A DNA stretch of 64,000 bases, taken from Marinobacterium zhoushanense. Its GTDB lineage: Bacteria; Pseudomonadota; Gammaproteobacteria; Pseudomonadales; Balneatricaceae. The stretch is taken from NCBI RefSeq assembly GCF_014641945.1, contig NZ_BMIJ01000008.1, positions 248,001-312,000 of the forward strand. Reading direction: 5' to 3'. This document shows, in pieces, positions 47,711 to 56,104 of this stretch; position 1 is the first letter of the stretch; every line of letters starts with the position of its first letter. A program made the position numbers and the translations under genes. A model generated the notes under the pieces. The model had not been told where the DNA came from. It did not search any database and was given only the letters and a program-made list of their open reading frames with translations.

Positions 47711-47742
47711 CTTGGCCCCCTGCAGCCAGGCAGGGGGCCAAG
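47711..47742. terminator. Strong symmetric hairpin between convergent genes
   Basis: CTTGGCCCCCTGC and GCAGGGGGCCAAG form a perfect 13-bp stem around AGCCAG, 14 bp past the lipoprotein stop and just before the DUF1820 stop. No T run on either side, so termination strength is uncertain, but position and symmetry suit a bidirectional terminator. Confidence 0.65.
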
Positions 47743-47748
47743 CGTTAC

Positions 47749-48069
47749 TCAGCTGCGCCGCGGCGGGATAGTCGGGAAGGCAGTGACGGTTCCCTTGGCG
47801 TCGCTGATCTTGGCGACCCCTTGCTGGCGCACCTCGTCGATGCGCACGATCGCATGCATCGGGATGAAGGATCGCTTCACATCACCGAACTGCTGCTTGA
47901 GTTTCTCCTCTCCAGGGTCGACCACCAGCTCCGATTGAGAGCCGAAAACAAACCCCTCTAGTTCGATAAAACCCCAGAGATCGCTCGGATAGACATGCCG
48001 CACGTAGAGTTCATACACCTTGTCCTGATTGACAAAGGCAACGCGGTAGATAGGTTCATCACTGGCCAT
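47749..48069 (-). CDS. DUF1820 family protein
   Basis: 106-residue soluble protein matching DUF1820: IYRVAFVNQDKVYELYVR, GFIELEGFVFG, LVVDPGEEKLKQQFGDVKRS and IPMHAIVRIDEV. Function unknown; it occurs near miaB in many gammaproteobacteria, as here. Either ATG 48069 or TTG 48075 could start it; AGGAG is 6 bases from the TTG and 12 from the ATG. It converges with the lipoprotein gene and is divergent from miaB. Confidence 0.88.
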   Translation of the reverse strand: MASDEPIYRVAFVNQDKVYELYVRHVYPSDLWGFIELEGFVFGSQSELVVDPGEEKLKQQFGDVKRSFIPMHAIVRIDEVRQQGVAKISDAKGTVTAFPTIPPRRS

Positions 48070-48168
48070 GGGCAACAGCGTCTCCTGACTTACTGAGAAA
48101 TTAACTGCGATGCACCCGATATGAGGGCGACGTCTACAATTACAAGAGGCGGCCGGCTGCTCATTTTC

Positions 48169-48197
48169 TGGTCTGCAGTCGGTCGCTCACGTATAAT
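48169..48197 (+). promoter_or_regulatory. Candidate miaB promoter
   Basis: A perfect TATAAT at 48192-48197 is preceded, at 17 bp, only by the weak hexamer TGGTCT. The start would be near 48204, giving a leader of about 75 bases that contains the triple repeat at 48211-48246. Confidence 0.5.
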
Positions 48198-48210
48198 GCC
48201 CGGTCCCTAA

Positions 48211-48246
48211 TTTTAAGTACCGTTTTACGTAGCGGTTTTACGTACC
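48211..48246 (+). repeat. Three short direct repeats in the miaB leader
   Basis: TTTTAAGTACC (48211), TTTTACGTAGC (48223) and TTTTACGTACC (48236) recur with spacings of 12 and 13 bp just downstream of the TATAAT box, ending 31 bp before the miaB ATG. Confidence 0.6.
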
Positions 48247-48277
48247 TTTGCAAACCCTCCCAATCGACAGGTGATTC

Positions 48278-49618
48278 ATGGCGAAAAAGCTGTTTATCAA
48301 GACACACGGTTGTCAGATGAACGAATATGACTCAGCCCGCATGGCAGATCTGCTCGGCGAGAGCCACGCGCTCGAGCTGACCGAGAACCCGGACGACGCC
48401 GATGTGCTGCTGCTCAATACCTGTTCGATCCGCGAGAAGGCGCAGGAGAAGGTGTTTCACCAGTTGGGTCGCTGGCGCAAGCTGAAGGAGCAGCGTCCGG
48501 ACCTGGTGATCGGTGTCGGCGGCTGCGTAGCCTCTCAGGAGGGCGCCGCCATCCTCGATCGCGCCCCCTACGTGGACATGATCTTCGGCCCACAGACTCT
48601 GCACCGCCTGCCCGACATGATCCAGCAGAGCCAGAGCGGCAGTGTTGGCATCGTTGACGTCAGCTTCCCGGAGATCGAGAAGTTCGACCACCTGCCAGCG
48701 CCCAAGGTCGAGGGCGCCGAGGCGTTCGTCTCGGTCATGGAGGGGTGCAGCAAGTACTGCACCTTCTGCGTGGTGCCCTATACCCGCGGCGAAGAGGTCA
48801 GCCGCCCGCTGGACGACGTGATCGCCGAGTGCGTGGAGCTGGCCGAGCAGGGTGTGCGCGAAGTCAACCTGCTGGGGCAGAACGTCAACGCCTACCGTGG
48901 CGCCACCAGTGACGGCGATATTGCCGACCTGGCCGAGCTGATCCGCATGGTCGCCGCCATCGACGGCATCGACCGCATCCGCTTTACCACCAGTCACCCG
49001 GTGGAGTTCAGCGATGCGCTGATCGACGTCTACGCCGAAGTACCAGAACTGGTCAGCCACCTGCACCTGCCGGTGCAGAGCGGCTCGGACCGCATCCTGA
49101 TGGCGATGAAGCGCGGCCATACGGCGCTGGAGTACAAGTCCAAGCTGCGCCGAATCAAGAAGCTGCGCCCGGATATCAGTTTTTCGTCCGATTTCATCAT
49201 CGGCTTCCCCGGCGAAACCGACAGCGATTTCGAAGCGACGATGAACCTGATCGCCGACATCGGATTCGATGCCTCGTTCAGCTTTATCTACAGCCGCCGT
49301 CCGGGGACACCCGCAGCGGACCTGCCGGATGACGTGTCCGAGGAGACCAAGAAGCAGCGGTTGCAGATCCTGCAGGACCGCATCACCCAGCAGGCGATGC
49401 AGATCAGTCGCCGCATGGTCGGCAGCGCTCAACGCATCCTGGTCAACGGCTACTCGAAAAAGGACCCGGGCCAGCTTTCCGGCCGTACCGAGAATAACCG
49501 CGTGGTCAATTTCCGCTGCGACAATCCCGATCTGATTGGCCACTTCGCCGATGTCAAAATCATCGAAGCCTATGCCAACTCACTGCTCGGCGAGCTGGTT
49601 AGCTCCGAGCTGGACTGA
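48278..49618 (+). CDS. miaB: tRNA-2-methylthio-N6-dimethylallyladenosine synthase
   Basis: Radical-SAM methylthiotransferase acting on i6A37 of tRNAs. 446 residues: the N-terminal UPF0004 domain has Cys in THGCQMNEYDS, LLNTCSIREKA and VGGCVASQEG for the auxiliary cluster. The radical-SAM motif GCSKYCTFCVVPYTRG has Cys157, Cys161 and Cys164. A C-terminal TRAM domain follows. It heads the miaB-ybeZ-ybeY-ybeX-lnt operon, as in E. coli. Confidence 0.97.
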   Translation: MAKKLFIKTHGCQMNEYDSARMADLLGESHALELTENPDDADVLLLNTCSIREKAQEKVFHQLGRWRKLKEQRPDLVIGVGGCVASQEGAAILDRAPYVDMIFGPQTLHRLPDMIQQSQSGSVGIVDVSFPEIEKFDHLPAPKVEGAEAFVSVMEGCSKYCTFCVVPYTRGEEVSRPLDDVIAECVELAEQGVREVNLLGQNVNAYRGATSDGDIADLAELIRMVAAIDGIDRIRFTTSHPVEFSDALIDVYAEVPELVSHLHLPVQSGSDRILMAMKRGHTALEYKSKLRRIKKLRPDISFSSDFIIGFPGETDSDFEATMNLIADIGFDASFSFIYSRRPGTPAADLPDDVSEETKKQRLQILQDRITQQAMQISRRMVGSAQRILVNGYSKKDPGQLSGRTENNRVVNFRCDNPDLIGHFADVKIIEAYANSLLGELVSSELD

Positions 49619-49641
49619 TTTCATCGAACTGGACCCTTGAG

Positions 49642-50655
49642 ATGAGCGATAGCGAAAACTCGCTGGCACAACCCTCCATCAAGCTCCACCTGGAGCCGGA
49701 AGACAACAAAGCACTGGCCAACCTTTGCGGTCAGTTCGACGAGCACCTGCGCCTGATCGAGCAGCGCCTGGGCGTGGAGATCCGCAACCGTGGCGGCGCT
49801 TTCCAGCTGCTGGGCGACCTGAGCCTGATCGAGGCGGTGGGCGACATACTGAAACAGCTGTACCGCGATGCGCTGAACGGTGAAACGGTGACACCGGAGC
49901 GGGTACACCTGCACCTGCAGCAGGCCGGCGTCGAACAGCTGCAAAGCTCGCTGTCGGCGGAAGACAAGGGCGTCAGCATCCGTACCCGCAAGGTGCAGAT
50001 CCGTCCACGCGGCCAGAACCAGCAGGGCTATGTACGCTCGATCCGCCAGCACGACATCAACTTCGGCATCGGCCCGGCCGGTACCGGTAAGACCTATCTC
50101 GCCGTCGCCTGCGCCGTCGAAGCGCTGGAGCGCGAAGAGGTCAGCCGCATTTTGCTGGTGCGTCCGGCGGTTGAAGCCGGTGAAAAGCTGGGCTTCCTGC
50201 CCGGCGATCTGGCGCAGAAAGTCGACCCCTACCTGCGCCCGCTGTACGACGCGCTGTACGAGATGATCGGCTTCGAGAAGGTGGCCAAGCTGATCGAGCG
50301 TAACGTGATCGAGGTGGCACCGCTGGCCTACATGCGCGGACGTACGCTGAACGGGTCGTTCGTCATTCTCGATGAGAGCCAGAACACCACCCGCGAGCAG
50401 ATGAAGATGTTCCTGACCCGCATCGGCTTCGGCTCCACCGCGGTGATCACCGGCGACGTGACCCAGGTCGACCTACCCAAAGGCACCAAGTCGGGTCTAC
50501 TGCACGCCATCGAAGTACTCAAGGGCGTACAGGGGATCGGCTTCACTCACTTCTCCGCCCAGGACGTGGTTCGTCACCCGCTGGTGCAGCATATCGTCAA
50601 GGCCTATGAAGCGTTCGAGAAGCGCGAACGCACCGAAAATGGAGACAACGCGTGA
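49642..50655 (+). CDS. ybeZ: PhoH-like ATPase YbeZ
   Basis: 337-residue PhoH-family P-loop protein, partner of the RNase YbeY. Walker A is GPAGTGKTYLAVACA and Walker B FVILDESQNTT, with GDVTQVDLPKGTKSGL downstream. The first 100 residues form a small domain (DEHLRLIEQRLGVEI, resembling a KH-type fold). It follows miaB by 23 bp and overlaps ybeY by 4 bp (GTGA). Confidence 0.95.
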   Translation: MSDSENSLAQPSIKLHLEPEDNKALANLCGQFDEHLRLIEQRLGVEIRNRGGAFQLLGDLSLIEAVGDILKQLYRDALNGETVTPERVHLHLQQAGVEQLQSSLSAEDKGVSIRTRKVQIRPRGQNQQGYVRSIRQHDINFGIGPAGTGKTYLAVACAVEALEREEVSRILLVRPAVEAGEKLGFLPGDLAQKVDPYLRPLYDALYEMIGFEKVAKLIERNVIEVAPLAYMRGRTLNGSFVILDESQNTTREQMKMFLTRIGFGSTAVITGDVTQVDLPKGTKSGLLHAIEVLKGVQGIGFTHFSAQDVVRHPLVQHIVKAYEAFEKRERTENGDNA

Positions 50656-51107
50656 GCTTTAGCATCGACCTGCAGGTCGACGTCGACGATAAAGACCTGC
50701 CCGGCGCCGACGCGTTCGAGCGCTGGGTTAGCGCAGCCCTGAAGGGACACAGAACGCGCGGCGAAGTCTGCATCCGCATCGTCTCCGCCGAGGAGAGCCA
50801 AACGCTCAATCGCGAGTACCGCGGCAAGGACAAGCCGACCAATGTGCTCTCCTTCCCGTTCGAGGCACCACCCGGGATTCCTCTTGACCTGCTCGGCGAT
50901 CTGGCGATCTGCGCAGACGTCGTGCGCAAGGAGGCCCAGGAGCAGAACAAGACGCTGCAGGACCACTGGGCGCACATGGTGATTCATGGCACCTTGCATC
51001 TGCTCGGGTTCGATCATATAACAGATGACGAAGCCGAGGAGATGGAGGCGCTGGAGCGTAAGCTGCTGGCCGACCTTGGCATTGCAGACCCTTATGAATC
51101 CGCTTAG
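50652..51107 (+). CDS. ybeY: Endoribonuclease YbeY
   Basis: Zinc-dependent RNase for 16S rRNA 3'-end maturation and ribosome quality control. 151 residues with the three-His metal motif HMVIHGTLHLLGFDH and KPTNVLSFPFE upstream. The start is GTG at 50652, overlapping the ybeZ stop by 4 bp. It lies 9 bp before ybeX. Confidence 0.96.
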   Translation: MSFSIDLQVDVDDKDLPGADAFERWVSAALKGHRTRGEVCIRIVSAEESQTLNREYRGKDKPTNVLSFPFEAPPGIPLDLLGDLAICADVVRKEAQEQNKTLQDHWAHMVIHGTLHLLGFDHITDDEAEEMEALERKLLADLGIADPYESA

Positions 51108-51116
51108 AGGCACAAT

Positions 51117-51959
51117 ATGAGCGAAGACCGATCGAGCGGCTCGTCGAAAAGCTGGCTGGAAAAAATAGCCAACGCTTTCTCCGACGAGCCCCGCACCCGC
51201 GAAGATGTTCTTGAGGTGCTGTACGAAGCTGGCGAAGACGGGATCCTCGATCAGGACGCCGTCAGCATCGTCGAAGGCGCCATGCAGGTGTCCGATATGC
51301 AGGTGCGCGACGTGATGATCCCACGCTCGCAGATGTCGGTGGTCCACATCGGTCAATCGCCGCGCGACTTCATACCGCTGATCATCTCCAGTGCCCACTC
51401 CCGCTTCCCGGTCTGCGGCGAGAACCCGGACGAAGTGGTCGGAGTCCTGCTGGCCAAGGATCTGCTGCCCTACATGCTCGAGGGTCGCCTCGACGAGTTC
51501 GACCTGCGCAGCTGCATGCGCAAGGCGACCATGATTCCGGAAAGTAAACGCCTGAACGTGCTGCTCAAGGAGTTTCGCGGTACCCGCAATCACATGGCGA
51601 TCGTGGTGGACGAGTATGGCGGCATTGCCGGCTTGATCACCATCGAGGACGTGCTGGAGCAGATCGTCGGCGAGATCGAGGATGAGCATGACGCCGACGA
51701 TGCCGAAGGCAACATCAAACCCTTCGACGACGAGGGTTATATCGTCAAGGCGCTGACGCCGATCGAGGATTTCAACGAGTATTTCGATGTCGGCCTGCCC
51801 GACGACGAATTCGATACTATCGGCGGTATCGTGACCCGCCACTTCGGCCACCTGCCAACCAAGGATGAAAGTGTAGAGTTCGACGGCTTCAGCTTCAAAG
51901 TGCTGAGCAGCGATAACCGCCGCATCCGGCTGTTGCAGGTCAATCGTCAAGCGCGCTGA
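51117..51959 (+). CDS. ybeX: CorC/YbeX CBS-domain protein
   Basis: 280 residues without the membrane DUF21 domain. It has two CBS domains (about 70-185; VRDVMIPRSQMSVVHIGQ, and IVVDEYGGIAGLITIEDVLE) and a C-terminal CorC_HlyC domain. E. coli relatives affect Mg/Co efflux and, in this operon, ribosome metabolism. An acidic DDEHDADDAEG-type linker joins the parts. It is followed 2 bp later by lnt. Confidence 0.93.
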   Translation: MSEDRSSGSSKSWLEKIANAFSDEPRTREDVLEVLYEAGEDGILDQDAVSIVEGAMQVSDMQVRDVMIPRSQMSVVHIGQSPRDFIPLIISSAHSRFPVCGENPDEVVGVLLAKDLLPYMLEGRLDEFDLRSCMRKATMIPESKRLNVLLKEFRGTRNHMAIVVDEYGGIAGLITIEDVLEQIVGEIEDEHDADDAEGNIKPFDDEGYIVKALTPIEDFNEYFDVGLPDDEFDTIGGIVTRHFGHLPTKDESVEFDGFSFKVLSSDNRRIRLLQVNRQAR

Positions 51960-51961
51960 GC

Positions 51962-53488
51962 ATGTACCGTCTCCGTTCAATGCAGATCGCACCGAACCTG
52001 ACTGCTCTGCTGGCCGGTGCCAGCGCGGTACTGGCCTTTGCCCCCTACTCCCTGCCCCTGTTCGCCCTGCTCTCGCCGGCACTGCTCTGGCTACTGCTGC
52101 GTGATCAGCCGCCTGCCAGGGCGCTACTGCGTGGCTGGCTGTTTGGCTTGGGCTTTTTTGGTGCCGGCGTATCCTGGGTCTACGTCAGTATCCACACCTA
52201 CGGCAACGCCTCGGTCGTGCTGGCAGCGGCGCTTACACTCGCCTTCTGTGCCGCTCTGGCACTGCTGTTCGCGCTCCAGGCCTGGATTGGCGCACGCTGG
52301 TTTAGCGGCGGTCACGCCTGGCTCGGCTTTATTGCTCTCTGGTGGCTGTTCGAATGGCTGCGCAGCTGGTTGCTGACCGGCTTCCCCTGGCTCTACCTCG
52401 GCTACGCCTGGATCGACACCCCCTTCAGTGCTCTCGCACCGATCGGCGGCGTCTGGCTGCTGTCGATGCTGAGCCTGTTGCTGGCGGGTGGCGCTGTCGA
52501 GGCGCTACTGCGACGGCAGCTGGTACCTCTGCTGCCGGGTACGACGCTTGCGCTCTGCGCACTACTCCTGCCCAACCACTGGAGCCAACCCGCTGCCGAG
52601 CCCATGCACGTCGCCGTGGTGCAGCCCAATGTTCCGCAACTGATGAAGTGGGATCCCGATCACCTGAGTTCGATTCTCGACCAGCTTATAGGCCTGACCG
52701 AGCAGCAGCCGGAAGCGGAGCTGGTCGTCTGGCCGGAAAACGCCGTGCCCGCCCTTTATCACCGTATAGCAGACCGCCTTGCCCCCCTGCTGGAGTGGCT
52801 GGAGACAACGAATACCACGCTGATCACCGGGCTTCCCACCGCCACCCGGGACCTGAACAACCCCGAGCGGGTGCTCTACCACAACAGCCTGATGGCGCTG
52901 GGTGAACAGACCGGGCTCTACCATAAGCATCGACTGGTGCCGTTCGGCGAATATGTACCGCTGGAAGCCCAGCTGCGTGGACTGATCGAGTTTTTCAACC
53001 TGCCGATGTCCAGCTTCAGCCTGCCACAGCGGAACTTGTCACCACTGAGACTGGGCCGCCACGAGATCGCCTCAGCGATCTGCTACGAGATCGCCTACCC
53101 CGAGCTGGTGCGCAAAAGCGCACTCTCCGCCGAACTGATCCTCACCGTCTCCAACGATACCTGGTTCGGACGCTCGATCGGCCCCGATCAGCATCTGCAG
53201 ATGGCGCGGATGCGCGCGCTGGAAAACGGCCGCTGGGTGATTCGGGGCACCAACAACGGCATTACCGCACTGATCGACCCCAAGGGGCAGATCAGCGCAC
53301 GACTGCCGGTGGACGAAACCGGCGTACTCAGAGGAAGCGTTACGCCCATGACCGGCCAGACGCCCTATCAGCGCGTCGGCGCCTGGCCACTATTGGCGAT
53401 TAACCTACTGCTGCTGGGACTGCGACTCCTGCGCGTCGGAGCGGCGCGCAAACACGACGGAGCCGCAGCTGCAGGGTTGAATAACTGA
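51962..53488 (+). CDS. lnt: Apolipoprotein N-acyltransferase
   Basis: Adds the third acyl chain to lipoproteins in the inner membrane. 508 residues: six N-terminal membrane helices, then a periplasmic nitrilase domain with Glu259 (VVWPENAVPAL), Lys322 (YHKHRLVPFGEY) and Cys374 (SAICYEIAYPEL), and a final helix. The last 84 bp overlap ybeL on the opposite strand. It should process the eight or so lipoproteins encoded in this window. Confidence 0.96.
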   Translation: MYRLRSMQIAPNLTALLAGASAVLAFAPYSLPLFALLSPALLWLLLRDQPPARALLRGWLFGLGFFGAGVSWVYVSIHTYGNASVVLAAALTLAFCAALALLFALQAWIGARWFSGGHAWLGFIALWWLFEWLRSWLLTGFPWLYLGYAWIDTPFSALAPIGGVWLLSMLSLLLAGGAVEALLRRQLVPLLPGTTLALCALLLPNHWSQPAAEPMHVAVVQPNVPQLMKWDPDHLSSILDQLIGLTEQQPEAELVVWPENAVPALYHRIADRLAPLLEWLETTNTTLITGLPTATRDLNNPERVLYHNSLMALGEQTGLYHKHRLVPFGEYVPLEAQLRGLIEFFNLPMSSFSLPQRNLSPLRLGRHEIASAICYEIAYPELVRKSALSAELILTVSNDTWFGRSIGPDQHLQMARMRALENGRWVIRGTNNGITALIDPKGQISARLPVDETGVLRGSVTPMTGQTPYQRVGAWPLLAINLLLLGLRLLRVGAARKHDGAAAAGLNN

Positions 53489-53959
53489 GGTTTTGGTCAG
53501 CACCTGGCTGGCTCCACAGACCTGACACTCCAGCGTGCCCGGTGCCGTGATTTCACCGGCCAGGTACTCGTTCTCGCCATGCGCCAACTGCTCGCGCAGC
53601 AGCTCCAGCTCAATCCGGGTGCGGTCGGCCAGATCCAGCAACCGGTCGACCACCTTGCGCTCCAGCATATCCAGATCGAAATGCAGCCAGGCGGCGACGC
53701 CGGCGCCGGTTTCGTGGATGTAGTAACCCATCTGGCTCAAATCACGGCGAACATAGGCCTTGAGCAGGTCCATTTCATCCCGGGTCATCTCCTCCGCAGC
53801 CAGCTCGATCTCGGCCGCCTCCTCGATCTGCTCCTGCAGATAGTCCCAGGAATGCGTACCCGCCCTGTCGAGACGCTCGCGAAGTCGATCGAGGATACGA
53901 TCGTATGTCTCCGGCGCCCGCGGTGAGTGATCGGTTTTCTTCGGTTCTCGACTGTCCAT
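53405..53959 (-). CDS. ybeL: Zinc-ribbon protein YbeL (DUF1451)
   Basis: 184-residue soluble protein: helical N-terminal part (SWDYLQEQIEEAAEIELAAE) and C-terminal zinc ribbon with LECQVCGASQ and PCSCGS. The ATG at 53959 has AGGAG 6 bases upstream. The second Cys pair and the tail are encoded inside the 84 bp that overlap the end of lnt on the other strand. In E. coli ybeL is next to leuS, close to this layout. Confidence 0.9.
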   Translation of the reverse strand: MDSREPKKTDHSPRAPETYDRILDRLRERLDRAGTHSWDYLQEQIEEAAEIELAAEEMTRDEMDLLKAYVRRDLSQMGYYIHETGAGVAAWLHFDLDMLERKVVDRLLDLADRTRIELELLREQLAHGENEYLAGEITAPGTLECQVCGASQVLTKTSVIQPCSCGSVVFARRSDAQESQSQQQ

Positions 53960-53977
53960 CGGCAACTCCTGAGTTAA

Positions 53978-54004
53978 CCGGCAAGCGCCCCTTGCGCCTG
54001 CCGG
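53978..54004 (-). other. Hairpin just upstream of the ybeL ribosome-binding site
   Basis: CCGGC and GCCGG arms, an AA/CT internal loop, and an inner GCGC/GCGC stem around CCCTT. It sits 8 bp before AGGAG of ybeL and 60 bp after the PstS-OmpA stop. It could end the upstream gene weakly or belong to the ybeL leader. Confidence 0.35.
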
Positions 54005-54063
54005 TATGTATTGAAGTATATCGCCGATTACACGGAATGATGTGTTTCCAGATCAATGGGAAA

Positions 54064-55839
54064 CTAGAGCGCCCCAGCAGTCGCCTGGACGTTGGCACTG
54101 CGTACCCAGATCTCCACCCGTCGGTTACGTTCCCGCCCGGCAGCGGTGGAGTTCGACGCAACCGGTGCCTGATCGCCCAGACCATGTGACGCCACCACAT
54201 TAATGCCTCGTGCAAGCAGTTGATCACGCACCACCTCTGCACGATGCAGGGACAACTGCTGATTTTTTTCCGGATCGCCGACATTGTCGGAAAAGCCAAT
54301 CAGCACCACGCGTTCACCCGGATTCTGCTCGAAGAACCGAATGACCCGCTCCATATCGCGCTGCGCCTTGTTATCCAGCTCGAAGGTTCCGGTGTTAAAG
54401 CGGAAGTTAAGCGACAAACGGCTCCCCCCACTCACCAGGTCGATATAATTCTGTGGCAGTTGGTTACTCAGGACCGGCTGAATACGGTGGATATTCTGGG
54501 AGATGAAGCCGCTTTTACGGACGATCTCCTGCCCCTCTTCGGAGTTGACGAACTCGACGAACTGGTGAGCACGGCTAGCCAGGGCAAGCGTCATCGGCTC
54601 ATAAATATACAGCCGCCGGGTCAGCGGATAGTCCTCGGTCGAAACCGTAAAACTGGTGGGATAGACCGGCATCGCGTTCTCTTCATCCGCGATCGCCAGC
54701 GCCTTGGCTCTGAGGACGTAGGGCAGCCCGATAAATCCGATCGCCCCCCTGTTTTGGCTCACAAGGTCGGACAGCTCGGTACTGGATTCAAGCCGCCGCG
54801 CGCGTTCGGAGAGCGTTCGCCCATGCTTTTTCAGCACCAGGTTCTCAAATGAATCCCAGGTACCCGAGTTTTCATCACGGCTAAACAGGGTGACCGGCAT
54901 GTCGGGCCCGCCCAGCTGGCTCCAGTTATCCACCTCACCGGCGAACAGTCGGGCCAGTTGCTCTGTATTCAGGCCATCGATCGGATTGTTCGGGTGCACG
55001 ATGATAGCCAGTCCATCCATGCCGATAACATGCTCGGCTCTGACACTGGCCAGATCACCATACAGCGGCTCCAGCGCCTTGCGCTCCTCCTCCTTGATAC
55101 GTCGCGACGCCATTGCCAGATCGGTGTTCTGGCTGAGCAGATCCTTGAAGCCGGTACTTGACCCATGGGCCTTCAACTCGATCCGTTGCAGCGATTGACT
55201 GCCGGGCAGATCGAACAGCAGATCCCGCTCTACCTCGGTAGGCAGCTGCTGCACCCATAGGCGCTGAGCGCCCTGCTGCTGCCAGAAGCCCTTCAGCAAG
55301 GCGGGCGCAAGAGACTCACCAATGGTATTGGACCCATGCAGGCGGAACAGCGTCAGGGGCGCTGCGGCTTTCCGATCCTGGCTTTGCGTAGAAGTATCGG
55401 GAGCCTCCACCCTGTCGGAAGAGGGCTGTGGTGACGAGCCGGCGTTGACCACCAGGCTGGATACCAGGTGATTGCCGCTGAACTGGATGGCGCCAATCGC
55501 CATCACCAGGAACAGCACAATCAGTCCCATCCCTTTCAGCATACCGTGACCCGGCCTGCCGCCACTTGCCGTCTTTGTACTGTCCGGGATTCTGGATGGA
55601 GGCACCGCATCGGGCTTTGTATTGCCGATCTGGCGACGAAGATCCAGCGCCCCCTCGACTGCCAGCTCAGGCAATATCTGTTGCAGCCCAGCGCTCAGCA
55701 GACGTGTATCCGTGTCGCGTAGGATCTGACGTCGGTAAAGGACGTCGTCAATGAAACGGGGCAAATCAAGCTGCAGGCCGACCTTATGCTCGAGTTCTCT
55801 CTTCAACTGCCACAACAGATCAATCAGTGCCTTACTCAC
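54064..55839 (-). CDS. Membrane-anchored PstS-like phosphate-binding/OmpA fusion protein
   Basis: 591 residues in an unusual order. First comes a cytoplasmic helical domain of about 100 residues (LIDLLWQLKRELEHKV, IDDVLYRRQILRDTDTRLL), then a single membrane helix at about 105-122. A periplasmic PstS-type binding domain follows (about 163-460) with HGSNTIG, HGSSTGFKDLL and the R-x3-S-G-T phosphate motif SRDENSGTWDSF (Arg321, Ser325-Thr327). A C-terminal OmpA peptidoglycan-binding domain ends it (about 474-581; IGFSDNVGDPEKNQQLSL, RNRRVEIWV). The start is GTG 55839, with GGGGG 5 bases upstream. It lies between ybeL and leuS with no pst genes. Ligand and role are inferred. Confidence 0.8.
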   Translation of the reverse strand: MSKALIDLLWQLKRELEHKVGLQLDLPRFIDDVLYRRQILRDTDTRLLSAGLQQILPELAVEGALDLRRQIGNTKPDAVPPSRIPDSTKTASGGRPGHGMLKGMGLIVLFLVMAIGAIQFSGNHLVSSLVVNAGSSPQPSSDRVEAPDTSTQSQDRKAAAPLTLFRLHGSNTIGESLAPALLKGFWQQQGAQRLWVQQLPTEVERDLLFDLPGSQSLQRIELKAHGSSTGFKDLLSQNTDLAMASRRIKEEERKALEPLYGDLASVRAEHVIGMDGLAIIVHPNNPIDGLNTEQLARLFAGEVDNWSQLGGPDMPVTLFSRDENSGTWDSFENLVLKKHGRTLSERARRLESSTELSDLVSQNRGAIGFIGLPYVLRAKALAIADEENAMPVYPTSFTVSTEDYPLTRRLYIYEPMTLALASRAHQFVEFVNSEEGQEIVRKSGFISQNIHRIQPVLSNQLPQNYIDLVSGGSRLSLNFRFNTGTFELDNKAQRDMERVIRFFEQNPGERVVLIGFSDNVGDPEKNQQLSLHRAEVVRDQLLARGINVVASHGLGDQAPVASNSTAAGRERNRRVEIWVRSANVQATAGAL

Positions 55840-55963
55840 AGATACCCCCTTCCCTGTAATCCGGGGCTTGCCCAGCCCGACTATCACGCCAATAGGTCGG
55901 CGAGCCTAACCAAGGCATATTGCAGTTCGATTACAGGTGGTGTGCGAGCAGGATCGCGCTCTG

Positions 55964-55992
55964 TTGACAACAGTTCGAATATTGTATGCTAT
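55964..55992 (+). promoter_or_regulatory. Candidate leuS promoter
   Basis: A perfect TTGACA (55964) is followed by TATGCT after 15 bp or TGCTAT after 17 bp. The predicted start near 56000 leaves a leader of about 105 bases before the leuS ATG. Confidence 0.6.
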
Positions 55993-56104
55993 GCGCCTTT
56001 CATCGTTATTTATATGACGCCCTGTTCTATAGGCTGACGGCCAAGCGGTCCGGCAGTTACGATGAGGGCGTACCGGCATATCAAAGAGTTATTAGCGGCC
56101 CTAA

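Noticed and set aside
50604..52082. 492-codon open frame opposite ybeY and ybeX
   Set aside because: Spans several certain genes in antisense; composition typical of shadow frames.
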